Shown here piece by piece: positions 24,377-33,976 of a DNA stretch of 64,000 nucleotides. Both the position numbers and the translations under genes were made by a program. The DNA is taken from positions 1 to 64,000 of the forward strand of contig DVOJ01000006.1 of NCBI GenBank assembly GCA_018713725.1, in the 5' to 3' direction. Source of the DNA: Candidatus Caccopulliclostridium gallistercoris. GTDB taxonomy: Bacteria; Bacillota; Clostridia; Christensenellales; UBA1242. Below the pieces are notes generated by a model. That model was given only the letters and a program-made list of their open reading frames with translations, was not told where the DNA came from and searched no databases. How positions within the stretch are numbered: the first letter of the stretch is position 1; the number at the start of each line of letters is the position of its first letter.

Positions 24377-26371
24377 CTAAATAGTAATAACTACCAACTT
24401 ATGAAGTGCCCTAGTTGCAGCAATGTAATCTGCATTTTTTTCTAGATACGTTTTAGGTTTTCTTCTCACTTGAACTACGGCATCGAACTCTAAGCCCTTA
24501 CAGATTGTTGCTGGAACTATCATCACACCTTCTGGAAGTTCACTTGTGTTGTTAAGAACTAACCTTACACTTTCTAGTTCCGGATTGTTAAAATATAATC
24601 TTTCCGCTTCTTTAATGGTGGGCGTAATTACTGCTATGTGCTTAAAGCCCTTTTCCATACAAAGCCCTAGTTCTGTTTGAATTTCTTGCTTAAAATTTAC
24701 ACTTTGTATTTGTTTAACCGGGTCGCCGTGACGCTTAAAGTTTATTGCGCCCGTAAGGCCTATTAAGTTTTGAGAATATTCCGTAATTTCCACAGTAGAG
24801 CGGTAAGTTTTTGCAAGTTTAACAAGCCTTGCGTTGTTTAATTTTTTTGCAAGGTCGTCTAGATATGCGTGGTTAAGCACCCTTTCAATGCTCTGGTAAA
24901 TATCTCCAAGAATTGTTTTTGGGCAAGGATAGCGTTTTGAAATTAGCTCTAAGGCTATCTCGCCATAATCCTGCATTTCATCTATTACGCAAAACTTGAA
25001 TTCCTTATATTCCTGAGTGCCTAAAATGTAATCTTTTATATATAGAACTGGCGCAACGTCTTCAAAACGTATATAGTTTTGGGCAACGAATATATTTTGA
25101 CTCATGCCGATAGCTTTTAAAAAGGCAAGGTAAATTTCCGTAATGTTGTTTATTTTAAACATACCAAGTAGTACCTTTTTAATTCTAGACGTCACCGCAC
25201 TATTGTTAACGTTTTCGCCTAGCTGGTCTGCCACGTAATCTGCTATCCACTCTATTCTTGTAGCTGGCTTTTTATTATTGTAACGCTCGTTATAAAGCGC
25301 GTTTATTTCTTCCGCCTTTATCTTTCTATCGCCAAGGTTTATATCTTTCGCTTCAAAGCTTAGGCTTACCACGTCGTTTAAAAAGGTCTTTAAGCTCTGG
25401 AAAAATTCCGCACTTTCCTTGTAGCTTACTTCGTTTGCTCTCGCCTGATTTCCTAAAAGTAGGTCGTCGAGCATCTCTGCTCTGCTTTCAAACCAAAGTA
25501 TGCCGTGAAGCTCTTCCTTTGCTATCTCTTCAAAGGTAGTTGTGTAAACGTTCTGCTCGCCAAGCTCTGGCAACACGTCGGAAATGTACCTTGAAAATAG
25601 CGTGCTAGGCGACACTATAACAATATCCTTAGAGCTAAGCCTATTCTTATATAATAGATACGCAACCCTGTGAAGCGCAATAGACGTTTTGCCCGAGCCT
25701 GCCACACCTTGAACAAGTAAATTTTCATAGTCGTTACTACGAATAATTTTATTTTGCTCTTTTTGAATTGTGGAAACAATCTCCTTCATTCTTGTGCCCG
25801 AGCTTTCGCCTAGCACGTCTTGAAGAATGTCGTCGTTTATGGTAACCGAGCTATCAAAGGCAAAAATAAGGTCTTCGCCTTCCACTTTATATTGCCTTTT
25901 AAGTAAAATTTCTCCGCTAATTTCGCCGTCGGGAGCTTGATAGGAAGCTTCGCCTAGCTCGTAATCGTAATAAAGCGAACTAATGGGCGCGCGCCAATCT
26001 AGCACGTACGGAAAACCCTTTTCGTTTTCCACGTATCCTATGCCAATATAGCAGCTTTCTGCTTCCTTTTCTCCGTCTTCTTTAAAATCTATTCTTCCAA
26101 AGTAAGCGCGGCTAAGCTCTTTTTCACATTTAAAGAGGGCGTGCTCTACGCCCGCCTTCTCTAAGTTTAAGTTGTCTAGTAAATTTCTTTGAACGGCAGC
26201 TTCTTGCGCGTCCATGTCGTAAAAGTTGTCCGCTATAAACTTTGATAGTTCATGCGTACGCTCGTTATAGTTATTTAGCGCGCTTTCTAAAAGCTCTAAC
26301 CTTGCCTTTATGGCACTAAACACTTCCTTTAAGTGCGCCTTTTCAAGTTCTAATTCTTTTTCTTCTAACAT
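24377..26371 (-). CDS. HelD-like UvrD-family ATPase
   Basis: 664 residues. Superfamily 1 motifs are visible: Walker A GVAGSGKTSIALHR (222-235), motif II FCVIDEMQDYG, and the late VVQVRRKP-to-AATRALHKL block replacing the usual C-terminal motif VI. The first ~100 residues form a long antiparallel coiled coil, and the DWRAPISSLYYDY segment is typical of HelD (YvgS). HelD binds RNA polymerase, removes stalled enzyme from DNA and recycles it. It is the third gene of an operon, its ATG overlapping the upstream stop by one base (TAATG). It is a little shorter than Bacillus HelD. Confidence 0.88.
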   Translation of the reverse strand: MLEEKELELEKAHLKEVFSAIKARLELLESALNNYNERTHELSKFIADNFYDMDAQEAAVQRNLLDNLNLEKAGVEHALFKCEKELSRAYFGRIDFKEDGEKEAESCYIGIGYVENEKGFPYVLDWRAPISSLYYDYELGEASYQAPDGEISGEILLKRQYKVEGEDLIFAFDSSVTINDDILQDVLGESSGTRMKEIVSTIQKEQNKIIRSNDYENLLVQGVAGSGKTSIALHRVAYLLYKNRLSSKDIVIVSPSTLFSRYISDVLPELGEQNVYTTTFEEIAKEELHGILWFESRAEMLDDLLLGNQARANEVSYKESAEFFQSLKTFLNDVVSLSFEAKDINLGDRKIKAEEINALYNERYNNKKPATRIEWIADYVADQLGENVNNSAVTSRIKKVLLGMFKINNITEIYLAFLKAIGMSQNIFVAQNYIRFEDVAPVLYIKDYILGTQEYKEFKFCVIDEMQDYGEIALELISKRYPCPKTILGDIYQSIERVLNHAYLDDLAKKLNNARLVKLAKTYRSTVEITEYSQNLIGLTGAINFKRHGDPVKQIQSVNFKQEIQTELGLCMEKGFKHIAVITPTIKEAERLYFNNPELESVRLVLNNTSELPEGVMIVPATICKGLEFDAVVQVRRKPKTYLEKNADYIAATRALHKLVVITI

Positions 26372-27306
26372 TAATTCCCTCTTGTAACTTTATCTACTTC
26401 TATTGTTCCGTCTTGGATATTAAACGCATATTTATTTAGCGTGCTACCCCTGTCGGCATCTGAAATGCACGCGAAAGAAGTGTAGCTTATTGTGGATAAA
26501 TCCTTTATAGACGTTGGATTTTGCGTGCCGTTGCTTGCCACCTTTAACCTACCGTTAAAGTTGTTGAACATTATATCTGTGTAGGTATAATTTGGAACGG
26601 AGTTCACGTACTCGCATTCTCTAATTCTTGCAATATAGTAGCCATCGGATAGCGCGTAGTATTCCACTTCAACGCCGTTTAGTGAAGTTGGCGTGTTTTT
26701 AATTTGGAAATAAAAGTAAGAAGAGCCTTGCTCGTAGCGAACTAAATAATTTTTTTCAAATGAGTTTACTGCCGTGTTGGAGTCTTGGAAATTTAAAGCA
26801 ATGTTGTATTCGTTTGCATTTAAACTCTCGTTAAAGGTTATGGTTAAGGTGTAGTCTATAACTATGCCGCCGGCAGACCAATCCATTCTATAATTATAGG
26901 TGTTCTGCTCGTCTAGAAGGCTGGTAGCTAAACGCTCTACTTGGAACACGGATATATTTTTATAAGTTGTGTTATAAAAATGTGACGTATCGTACACGCC
27001 GTTTGTTTCTGCGCCAGATTGCCCAAGGTCGAATATTGGCATTATTAAAAGAATGTCGTCTGAAACGCTTTTATAAGTTTCAAGCCCGCTTGTGAACACA
27101 TTTCTATCCGCCGTTGGCATAGAACCTTCTATTATGTTTTCTTCTACATTTGAAATAAAGGAGCTTTGCCTTGTGGTGATGTCCATGTACTCTTCGTAAA
27201 CTGGGCGAGAGAACGCCTTGCTTGTAAAGTTATAAGCTTCTTCTCCGCAAGCGGTTAGCGTGAAAAGTACAAGTGCTAAACTTAAAACTAAGGTCAATTT
27301 TTTCAT
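26371..27306 (-). CDS. Lipoprotein of unknown function
   Basis: 311 residues. A type II signal peptide ends in lipobox LTAC (Cys at about residue 20, followed by GEEAYN). The mature domain is beta-rich (alternating strands such as YFYFQIKNTP and VEYYALSDGYYIARI) and has no membrane segment. I do not recognise it. It sits between a TPR-like protein and a HelD-like helicase, overlapping both genes (4 bases upstream, 1 base downstream), so the three are translated as one unit even though this one is exported and the others are not. Confidence 0.75.
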   Translation of the reverse strand: MKKLTLVLSLALVLFTLTACGEEAYNFTSKAFSRPVYEEYMDITTRQSSFISNVEENIIEGSMPTADRNVFTSGLETYKSVSDDILLIMPIFDLGQSGAETNGVYDTSHFYNTTYKNISVFQVERLATSLLDEQNTYNYRMDWSAGGIVIDYTLTITFNESLNANEYNIALNFQDSNTAVNSFEKNYLVRYEQGSSYFYFQIKNTPTSLNGVEVEYYALSDGYYIARIRECEYVNSVPNYTYTDIMFNNFNGRLKVASNGTQNPTSIKDLSTISYTSFACISDADRGSTLNKYAFNIQDGTIEVDKVTRGN

Positions 27307-28457
27307 TTTTTACCCCCTTTGGAAGTGCTAGTTTTGTCGGTTTTTGTCGAATTTTTGGGTTTAGACGCACTTTTTGTAGTTTTAGAAGAGTTTTTAGGTT
27401 TAGCTTTTACTACTCTTTCCTTTTCTTCTTTCTCTTCTTTTTTCTCTATAGCTTGCTCTTCGCTTGTCTTTGGAACGTTTGCCATATCTTCTAGGTTATA
27501 CACATAATTTGGATCGTTAGTTACGCTAAGAAGTACAGCTCTAAAATAGTCCTTGCCTTCCGGATTTGCGTAGCCACTCTCTAAATATGCGGTATATCCT
27601 TCGCTAACGGCTGTAAACATCTCTTCTGTTATCATAATAGGAATGTTTATAGCTGTAAGCTTATTTCCAACTTCTTCTCCTGTAAGCTTTGGAAGTTTTA
27701 AGCCAAGGTCTTTAAATTTTTCGTGTAGTTTTTTCTCTGCTATTTCAATTTCTAAGCTATCGGAAAAGCTTGTAGCTGCACGAAGTAAACAATATGCAAT
27801 TTCGTATTCCGATTTTTTCTCGTAGTAATAGCTAAGTTCGGAGTAAATGTTCGCATACTGACCTTGCGTATAGGCGTAGTTAAAGGCATCGAAAAGAATG
27901 TTTTTAAACTTTTCTAAATTCTTTTCCTTTTCAAGCTTTGCTTCTAGCATAAAAAGGTTTATGTTTACAGGGTTAATCTTTCTAAAAAAACCTAAGGTTT
28001 CCCTAGCTTCTTTATATAGCTTCAATTTTATCTCAGCATGGCTGAGTAAGGTTAAAATTTCATTTTTTATAGACGGCTTCCATAAAAAATCTAGATTTGG
28101 GTTTAAATAGGAAAACTTTTTCACTTCTATTTCATTATTAAAATAGTAAATAGGATATTTATCCTTTTTAAGTTCCCAATCTTCCTGACTTTCAAGCACC
28201 TTTAAAATTTCTATGGCGTCTTTATTACGGTCGGCATAGATGTAGTTATCCGCCTTTTCAAGTAGTCTATCTTTGTCTATTTCCGGTTTTTCGTTAAGGC
28301 CGTTATCAAGAAGTATTTGATAGAGCTTTTGCCCTAACTTCTTCACTTCTTCCTTATCCTTTTCACGCCTACCATACTTTGTAATCATGTCCACCAAATA
28401 TGCTTTATCCGTCACAGTTCCGCCAGTAAGTTTGTTTAAAATAGCTTCTGCTCGCAT
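27303..28457 (-). CDS. TPR-like helical protein with a Lys-rich tail
   Basis: 384 residues. I start at the ATG at 28457, with GGAGGGAGCA before it; a GTG four codons upstream overlaps that site. Residues 1-300 are helical hairpins with TPR-like spacing (ADNYIYADRNKDAIEILKVL; AEIKLKLYKEARETLGFFRK). The last ~50 residues are low complexity, rich in Lys, Ser and Thr (SKTTKSASKPKNSTKTDKTS), probably disordered and nucleic-acid- or membrane-binding. No signal peptide. It is the first gene of the unit with the lipoprotein and the HelD-like ATPase. Exact function unknown. Confidence 0.7.
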   Translation of the reverse strand: MRAEAILNKLTGGTVTDKAYLVDMITKYGRREKDKEEVKKLGQKLYQILLDNGLNEKPEIDKDRLLEKADNYIYADRNKDAIEILKVLESQEDWELKKDKYPIYYFNNEIEVKKFSYLNPNLDFLWKPSIKNEILTLLSHAEIKLKLYKEARETLGFFRKINPVNINLFMLEAKLEKEKNLEKFKNILFDAFNYAYTQGQYANIYSELSYYYEKKSEYEIAYCLLRAATSFSDSLEIEIAEKKLHEKFKDLGLKLPKLTGEEVGNKLTAINIPIMITEEMFTAVSEGYTAYLESGYANPEGKDYFRAVLLSVTNDPNYVYNLEDMANVPKTSEEQAIEKKEEKEEKERVVKAKPKNSSKTTKSASKPKNSTKTDKTSTSKGGKK

Positions 28458-28493
28458 TGCTCCCTCCACTTTAACTTTATTTTAACATATATA

Positions 28494-28530
28494 AAAAATA
28501 TTTCCAAATTATTTGGAAATATTTTTCAAA
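28494..28530 (-). terminator. Terminator of the ftsH operon
   Basis: A 15-bp stem (28494-28508 with 28512-28526), 3-base loop, followed on the minus strand by a T-rich run. Confidence 0.8.
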
Positions 28531-28620
28531 GGTTAAATTTTATAAGGCTATATGCCTTTAAGGCAATTTTTTGCGTTTTGCAATTCTTACTTCGTCGCGA
28601 CGTTTTAAAAACCTAAATTT

Positions 28621-29250
28621 TTAAGCTGTAGCTTCTGAGCTCTCTTCTTCCACTTCCACATTTAATATATCCATACATAGCTCATGTAGTGCGCTTGTGG
28701 AAGCAAGTGTAGTAACTCTGTAATATTCCACATCTGCCTGAGTGTCGTCTTCAAAATATAGATATATTCCGCTAAAACCTACGTCGCTAGTAATATAGCA
28801 ATACATTATATTTGTTTGAACTGGCCTTGTGGAGTAGTTCGGATTATTGTAAATTTGCCCGTTTACATACACGTTTTGATATTCGTTATATTCAAAAGTA
28901 ATTTTAAAGCCAGATTCCGGCGTTGTAATGCTACCTTCTCCAATTCCCGTAGCTATTTGGCTTACTATTAGCTCTCCTGCAAATAGCGCAGAAAGCACAC
29001 TTTGCTTAAAGGAATTTCTAAAGCTTGTTACAAGCCTGTTGTAATCTTCTTCCGTTTGACCGGTAAAAGAAGATGACGTTGTGTCGTAGAAGGCAAGTTT
29101 TGTGCTATCTCCTACGTATTCAACCGTTAGCCTATCCGGGTCTTCCATTCTAGGAAGATAGTCCTTTGGAACGATTGCGCAGATAATTAGCGCGGCAGCT
29201 ATTATTCCTATCAAACAGTAACATATTATAAGCGTTATTTTTTTAGTCAT
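28621..29250 (-). CDS. Single-pass membrane protein encoded after ftsH
   Basis: 209 residues. One hydrophobic segment (about residues 5-27) after MTKK acts as a signal anchor, so the rest would face outside. The outer domain has mixed strands and an acidic C-terminal tail (VEVEEESSEATA). I do not recognise the family. It starts 2 bases after the ftsH stop, implying cotranscription and possibly a role as a modulator or substrate adaptor of FtsH, or in envelope quality control. The role is inference from position only. Confidence 0.65.
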   Translation of the reverse strand: MTKKITLIICYCLIGIIAAALIICAIVPKDYLPRMEDPDRLTVEYVGDSTKLAFYDTTSSSFTGQTEEDYNRLVTSFRNSFKQSVLSALFAGELIVSQIATGIGEGSITTPESGFKITFEYNEYQNVYVNGQIYNNPNYSTRPVQTNIMYCYITSDVGFSGIYLYFEDDTQADVEYYRVTTLASTSALHELCMDILNVEVEEESSEATA

Positions 29251-29252
29251 GA

Positions 29253-31532
29253 TTATTCTCCTTTGTCTTCCTTATTCTCGTCTTGTTTTTTAGCCCTAGG
29301 TTTTCTAGGCTTTTTGGCTGAAACGCTGTTTTCTTCTTTGATTTCTTTTGTTTCTTTTTCTTCTTCTGCGGGTTTTTCGTCCGTTTCAGGCTTTTCTTCG
29401 ACCTTAACTTCTTGAACCTCGGCGTATTTTAACTCTTCTTTTTTAGCCTTTTTATCTTTAAGCTCTTGAAGTTTTTTAACGTTTTCTTCCTTTTCCGCCA
29501 CAATCTTTTCGTAGTCTTCCTTACTGATTATGCCGTTCTTTAAGAAGACTTCCGCAGTTTTTACCTTTATTTCACTCTCTTTAACTTTCTTTATTAAATC
29601 GAACTCAGCCTTTGCTTCTTCTTCCTTTTTCTTTCTCTTCTTAATCTCGTTGTTCATGTGCCTTACAATCTGTTCAGTAGATTTTCCAGCAAGAAGCATT
29701 TCAAGTTCGTTCGTGTAAATGGTCTCTTTTTCAATTAGAAGTTTAGCAAGCTCGTGCAAATATTTTTCATTTTCTAAAAGAACTTTTTTAGCGCGCTCGT
29801 AGTTTCTATTCAAAATTTCTTGAATCTCTTCGTCTATTTCGCCTGCCACTTTTTCTGAATAAGTGTTTTTAGCTTGGTAATCACGGCCTATGAAAACTTC
29901 TTCTTCGTCTTCAAAACATCTGAAATTGAACTTTTGACTCATGCCCCATTGTGTTACCATGCGTTTTGCAATTCTTGTAGCAACCTTTATATCGTTAGAT
30001 GCGCCCGTGCTTATGTCACCAAAAACTATTTCTTCGGCAAGCCTACCGCCCATAAGTTCGGCAATCTTGTCGTTAAGTTTGTTTATGCTAACGTGTTGGT
30101 CGTCGCCTTCTGGTTTAGTCATGGTGTAGCCAGCAGCTTGACCTCTTGGAATAATAGACACTTCTTGTACGCCGTCTGTAAATTTAAGTTTACTTGAAAG
30201 TATGGCGTGACCAGCTTCGTGATAAGCTGTAATCTTCTTATCATTTTCTGTTATTATTCTACTCTTCTTTTGCGGACCCATTATAACTTTATTTATGCCT
30301 TCCGTTAGGTCTTCCATTATAATTTTAGGTCTGCCCGCACGCGCTGCTAAAATTGCAGCTTCGTTTAGCATGTTTTCAATGTCTGCACCTGTAAAGCCGC
30401 TTGTAATTCTTGCAAGTGTTTTAAAGTCAATGTTTTCGTCGAGTGGCTTGTTTTTAGCATGAATTCTAATAATTCCTTCTCTGCCCTTAACGTCTGGAAC
30501 GTTAACGTAAACTTGCCTATCAAATCTGCCTGGACGTAAAAGCGCTGGGTCTAGAACGTCGCTTCTATTGGTTGCGGCAAGCACAATAATTCCTTCGTTA
30601 GATTCAAAGCCGTCCATTTCAACTAAAAGTTGGTTAAGTGTTTGTTCTCTTTCGTCGTTTCCACCGCCAAGACCAGCACCACGCTGACGTCCTACGGCGT
30701 CAATTTCGTCTATAAACACAATGCACGGAGCTGACCTTTTAGCTTGGTCAAAAAGGTCACGCACTCTGGACGCGCCCACACCTACAAACATTTCCACAAA
30801 GTCTGAGCCGCTTATGTTTAGGAACGGCACGTTGCTCTCTCCTGCCACAGCACGAGCTAGCAAGGTTTTACCAGTACCCGGTGGGCCTACTAAAAGCACG
30901 CCCTTAGGAATTCTGGCTCCAAGAGCGGTGAATTTTGCCGGATTCTTTAAGAATTCCACAACTTCTTGAAGTTCAGCCTTTTCTTCGTCTGCACCCGCAA
31001 TGTCCTCAAATTTAACCTTAACGTTCACAGATGCTCTTGCCCTAGACTTTCCAAAGCTCATAGCGCCTTTGCCGTTAGAGCTGAACATTTTAAATAAGAA
31101 ATAGATTAATACTACACCTAATATAATATACATAATAGGCATAATGTAATCGAACACGGACGGGCCTTCTGGCATAGGGCTATAAGAAACGTAGGAAGGA
31201 TTTTCCACGTTATTGCCCGCTATATCCGCATTTATTTCCAAAGTTTTATCTAAGAACCTTTGATAGAAAGCCGCATCACAACTTACGTAATAATCGGAAT
31301 TTGTTGGGAAAGCCTCTTCCGGAATTTCAGAGTTTTCCACACGAATATAGATAGTATTACCGTTAACAGCATACCATTCGTCGATTTCATTATTTGTAAG
31401 CATAGAATAGGCTTGGTCGCCAGAGATTCGTTCCCCGTGCGAGCCGGTGTCTATAAAAGCAAACAGTATCACAAGTGCAAGTAAAAGCACTAGTGACAAA
31501 TATAGTATTTTTTTCTTTCCGTTTTTGTCCAA
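29253..31532 (-). CDS. ftsH: ATP-dependent zinc metalloprotease FtsH
   Basis: 759 residues. It is a membrane-bound AAA+ protease that degrades misfolded and regulatory membrane proteins. Two membrane segments (about 9-27 and 129-149) flank an external loop. Walker A GPPGTGKT is at 216-223, Walker B FIDEID near 273-278, the second region of homology RPGRFDR near 333-339, and the zinc site HEAGH at 438-442. The C-terminal ~100 residues are an unusually long Lys/Glu-rich tail ([20 protein letters not shown]...). The start is a TTG at 31532 with GGAGG 9 bases before it. A TTGCTT-17-TAAAAT promoter lies just upstream. Confidence 0.96.
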   Translation of the reverse strand: MDKNGKKKILYLSLVLLLALVILFAFIDTGSHGERISGDQAYSMLTNNEIDEWYAVNGNTIYIRVENSEIPEEAFPTNSDYYVSCDAAFYQRFLDKTLEINADIAGNNVENPSYVSYSPMPEGPSVFDYIMPIMYIILGVVLIYFLFKMFSSNGKGAMSFGKSRARASVNVKVKFEDIAGADEEKAELQEVVEFLKNPAKFTALGARIPKGVLLVGPPGTGKTLLARAVAGESNVPFLNISGSDFVEMFVGVGASRVRDLFDQAKRSAPCIVFIDEIDAVGRQRGAGLGGGNDEREQTLNQLLVEMDGFESNEGIIVLAATNRSDVLDPALLRPGRFDRQVYVNVPDVKGREGIIRIHAKNKPLDENIDFKTLARITSGFTGADIENMLNEAAILAARAGRPKIIMEDLTEGINKVIMGPQKKSRIITENDKKITAYHEAGHAILSSKLKFTDGVQEVSIIPRGQAAGYTMTKPEGDDQHVSINKLNDKIAELMGGRLAEEIVFGDISTGASNDIKVATRIAKRMVTQWGMSQKFNFRCFEDEEEVFIGRDYQAKNTYSEKVAGEIDEEIQEILNRNYERAKKVLLENEKYLHELAKLLIEKETIYTNELEMLLAGKSTEQIVRHMNNEIKKRKKKEEEAKAEFDLIKKVKESEIKVKTAEVFLKNGIISKEDYEKIVAEKEENVKKLQELKDKKAKKEELKYAEVQEVKVEEKPETDEKPAEEEKETKEIKEENSVSAKKPRKPRAKKQDENKEDKGE

Positions 31533-31555
31533 AAAATAATTCCTCCAATCACAGC

Positions 31556-31584
31556 ATTTTAAAACATTTTGAAGTTAAAAGCAA
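31556..31584 (-). promoter_or_regulatory. Promoter of ftsH
   Basis: On the minus strand: TTGCTT (31579-31584), 17-base spacer, TAAAAT (31556-31561). The leader is short. Confidence 0.65.
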
Positions 31585-32091
31585 GTCTTTTAAACCACTA
31601 ATTATTTTATTTTAGTGAATTATAACATATTTATTCGTTATTGCCAAATCTTTTGACGCGCAAAATTTGCAAAAAAGGAAAACTTTTGTAAAATTAAAAG
31701 ATTAGAAAAATCCTTGAAAAAGCACATAAAAAAGCAAAATAATTTTATAAATTTAAAGGCAAAAAGTTAAAAAGTTTAACACTTTAAGTTTTAATAAAAA
31801 TAAGTTAATTTTTAATACATTTTTACGAAATATCGTAAACAATATTTTGATTACAAATCAAGTACTATGCAAATAAAAACAATATAGCGCCAAAAAAGCC
31901 ATTTTTGCGCCTATGTAATATTTATACTAAAAAAATTCTCTCAAAATGACATATTGGATTAAGCCTAGGAAGAACCTTCAAAGGTTCTCCAACAGCTCTA
32001 TCAGGCTCATGCAAACGCTCTGCTCTGCTGCAATAAAAAAGTTTTTTCTTTTTTGTAATCCTAAGTGACAATAAATCTATTTTTTAACTTC
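31585..32091. other. AT-rich gap with a family A fragment
   Basis: About 350 bases of very AT-rich DNA without a convincing gene are followed (about 31970-32080) by a degraded cluster containing AACCTTCAAAGGTTCTCC and CTGCTGCAATAAAAAAG. I see no coding region or structured RNA. Confidence 0.4.
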
Positions 32092-32340
32092 GGAGCATTT
32101 ACTTCGCACGAGAGGGCGTCGAAACTTGCTCCACCTAGAAGTTGCTAAACGCAACTGTCTAAAAGGTTTCGCAGTTTCTCCTTTCCCCAAAAATTAAAAA
32201 TTTTCGGGGACCCCATAATAACTCCCAAGCCGTCAGGCTGGAGTTTTCGTTTGGTCGGTATTAAGAAAAATTTCAAGCATAAAAGGCGACGTTTGCGAAT
32301 AGCAAACCCGCCCAAAGTGCAGAAATTATAAAATAAATTA
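32092..32340. repeat. Composite repeat: family C inside family D, copy 1
   Basis: The D entry arm (ACTTCGCACGAGAGGGCG) is interrupted by a family C copy, from TCGAAACTTGCTCC to TTCGGGGACCCC at about 32218. D then resumes with AACTCCCAAGCC, GGCTGGAGTT, GGTCGGTATT and the tail GAAAAATTTC...GCAAACCCGCCC...GCAGAAATT. Comparison with the plain D copies at 4.6, 55.2 and 59.1 kb shows the C segment as an insert. Confidence 0.75.
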
Positions 32341-32593
32341 ACTGCTTAGACTTCGAAGAAATTTCTTCGCAAGAGAGTGCGTCGAAACATGCTCCACCCT
32401 AGAAGTTGCTAAACGCAACTGTCTAAAAGGTTACGCAGTTTCTCCTTTCCCCAAAAATTAAAAATTTTCGGGGACCCCATAATAACTCCCAGCGTAAGCG
32501 GAGTTTGCGTTTGGCGCGTATACTGAAAAATTTCAAGCGTTAATGGCGAGCGTTTGCGTTTAGCAAACCCGCCCAAAAGCGCAGAAATTTTTC
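32341..32593. repeat. Composite repeat: family C inside family D, copy 2
   Basis: The same order as the preceding copy and nearly identical over the family C part (about 32365-32482). The D tail (GCAGAAATTTTTC) runs into the TGA stop codon of the CvpA-family gene at 32592-32594, so the repeat begins at the end of the coding sequence. Confidence 0.8.
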
Positions 32594-33149
32594 ATAGTAC
32601 CGGATTCTCCGCCGGACTAGTATCCGCAGTAAGCGGTTCAAGAATGTTTTCTTCTAAATAGTCTACTATTGGGAGTGTTATAAAGGAATCGGCTAGCTTT
32701 GGGCGAAGATAATCGTTTACACTTGGAATTTGCATTACACCAGTAAGAATGAAAAGAAGCACAAAACTTATAAGTAAACCCTTAGCAAGCCCAAATAGAA
32801 AACCAAAAAATTTATTTATTCCACCTAAAAACTTAGAATTAAAAATTTTTCCAAGCGTTGCGTTTAAAATAAGCGCTAAAATTTTTAAAAGTACAAAAAT
32901 AATTGCGCCGTATATAAGCAGTGTTATAATTTTAGACGCACCTTCGCCTAGCGTATTTGAAATAGAAGACGCAATTCCAATTGAATTATCTAGCGCGAGT
33001 ATTTGTTCTCTAAGTAGATAGGTGAGTAGTACCGCAAGACCTAACCCCATTAGTGCAGTGAGAGATTTAAAGAAGCCTCTAAATGTGCCAACAATTGCAA
33101 ATAATAGGATTAAAACTATTATAAGTATATCTATGGTAATTCCGTACAT
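32592..33149 (-). CDS. cvpA: CvpA family membrane protein
   Basis: 185 residues with four hydrophobic segments (about 5-25, 30-48, 72-97 and 110-135). The opening MYGITIDILIIVLILLFAIVG, then TFRGFFKSL, is the standard CvpA N-terminus, so I start at the ATG at 33149 although the frame is open 29 codons further up. CvpA homologues are linked to colicin V production and, more generally, to envelope homeostasis; the molecular role is not settled. TATAAT lies 6 bases before the ATG, suggesting a leaderless transcript, although the -35 match is poor and a GGA 12 bases upstream is a weak alternative. The stop codon sits at the edge of a family D repeat. Confidence 0.85.
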   Translation of the reverse strand: MYGITIDILIIVLILLFAIVGTFRGFFKSLTALMGLGLAVLLTYLLREQILALDNSIGIASSISNTLGEGASKIITLLIYGAIIFVLLKILALILNATLGKIFNSKFLGGINKFFGFLFGLAKGLLISFVLLFILTGVMQIPSVNDYLRPKLADSFITLPIVDYLEENILEPLTADTSPAENPVL

Positions 33150-33155
33150 AGTGTA

Positions 33156-33161
33156 ATTATA
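33156..33161 (-). promoter_or_regulatory. Possible leaderless -10 element of cvpA
   Basis: TATAAT on the minus strand, 6 bases before the ATG. The following bases TACACT resemble TACACC at the XRE gene. There is no good -35 hexamer 17-18 bases upstream. Confidence 0.4.
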
Positions 33162-33236
33162 TCCTTTTTTATAGATTTTAATATTTTTTGTGTATTTTTT
33201 ATTGTAAACAATTTTATAGCTAAATATCCTTTGCAT

Positions 33237-33682
33237 CTAGTGTTTTTAACTATTTAAAAATCTTAGTTTTAAACCGTTTTTTAATGTTTTAATGAGTAGT
33301 AACTAATGAGAAAAAAGTGTAAAAAACTGCCTTCTCAGCAAAGATTTTTAATTTTCTAGTTTTCTTTTATTTTTTGGTACAAAGTCAGTTTTAAAGTATA
33401 AAGAGAGATTAAAATTAGTATTTTATTAATATTTTATTTCTTAATATTTCATTGTGATGATATAAGTTCTATTAAAAACATATACAATATTTTATTTTGG
33501 TATAAGTTTTAATAAGATTTTTACAGTCTATTTTTTATTTAATTTAGCAAAAAAATATGGTAGTGCAGTAATATTTTTTTTTATTTTTTGTACTTTTTAA
33601 GTCATTTTTATATTAAAAAATTCTATTAAAACGATTATATTTTAAAAATGTTTTATTTTCTTTAAAACCTTTAACTAAGTAA
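33237..33682. other. AT-rich gap beside the partition region
   Basis: Almost pure A/T with long T and A runs. I see no open frame with a start signal, no RNA gene and no repeat family member. It lies between cvpA and the parS cluster and may simply be origin-proximal spacer DNA. Confidence 0.5.
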
Positions 33683-33698
33683 TGTTTCACGTGAAACA
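33683..33698. promoter_or_regulatory. parS site 1
   Basis: An exact TGTTTCACGTGAAACA, the canonical ParB-binding palindrome. Confidence 0.97.
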
Positions 33699-33862
33699 AT
33701 ATTTTTAAGTTTGTTTTGTTTAAATGATAAATAGTTATAACAAAACCATAATTTAAAAAGCAATATAACTATTAATAGTATTGTTCCTAGCCACGATTAT
33801 ATAACTAGTTATACATTATATAAAGAATTATATTGGTTACATTCTATCGAATTATAACTAAA

Positions 33863-33878
33863 CGTTTCACGTGAAACA
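33863..33878. promoter_or_regulatory. parS site 2
   Basis: CGTTTCACGTGAAACA, one mismatch (first base) from the canonical palindrome. Confidence 0.95.
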
Positions 33879-33919
33879 TTATAGGTTTGTAAAGAGCTTT
33901 AAGACATTTTATAGGTAGA

Positions 33920-33935
33920 TGTTTCACGTGAAACA
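33920..33935. promoter_or_regulatory. parS site 3
   Basis: An exact TGTTTCACGTGAAACA. It lies 3 bases from the parB terminator and 41 bases from the parB stop codon. Confidence 0.97.
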
Positions 33936-33937
33936 TA

Positions 33938-33965
33938 TCAAAAAACCCTTATAAATAAAGGGTTT
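33938..33965 (-). terminator. Terminator of parAB
   Basis: Stem AAACCCTT (33943-33950) with AAGGGTTT (33958-33965), followed by six to seven T on the minus strand. Confidence 0.85.
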
Positions 33966-33976
33966 CAGACGTTTTG

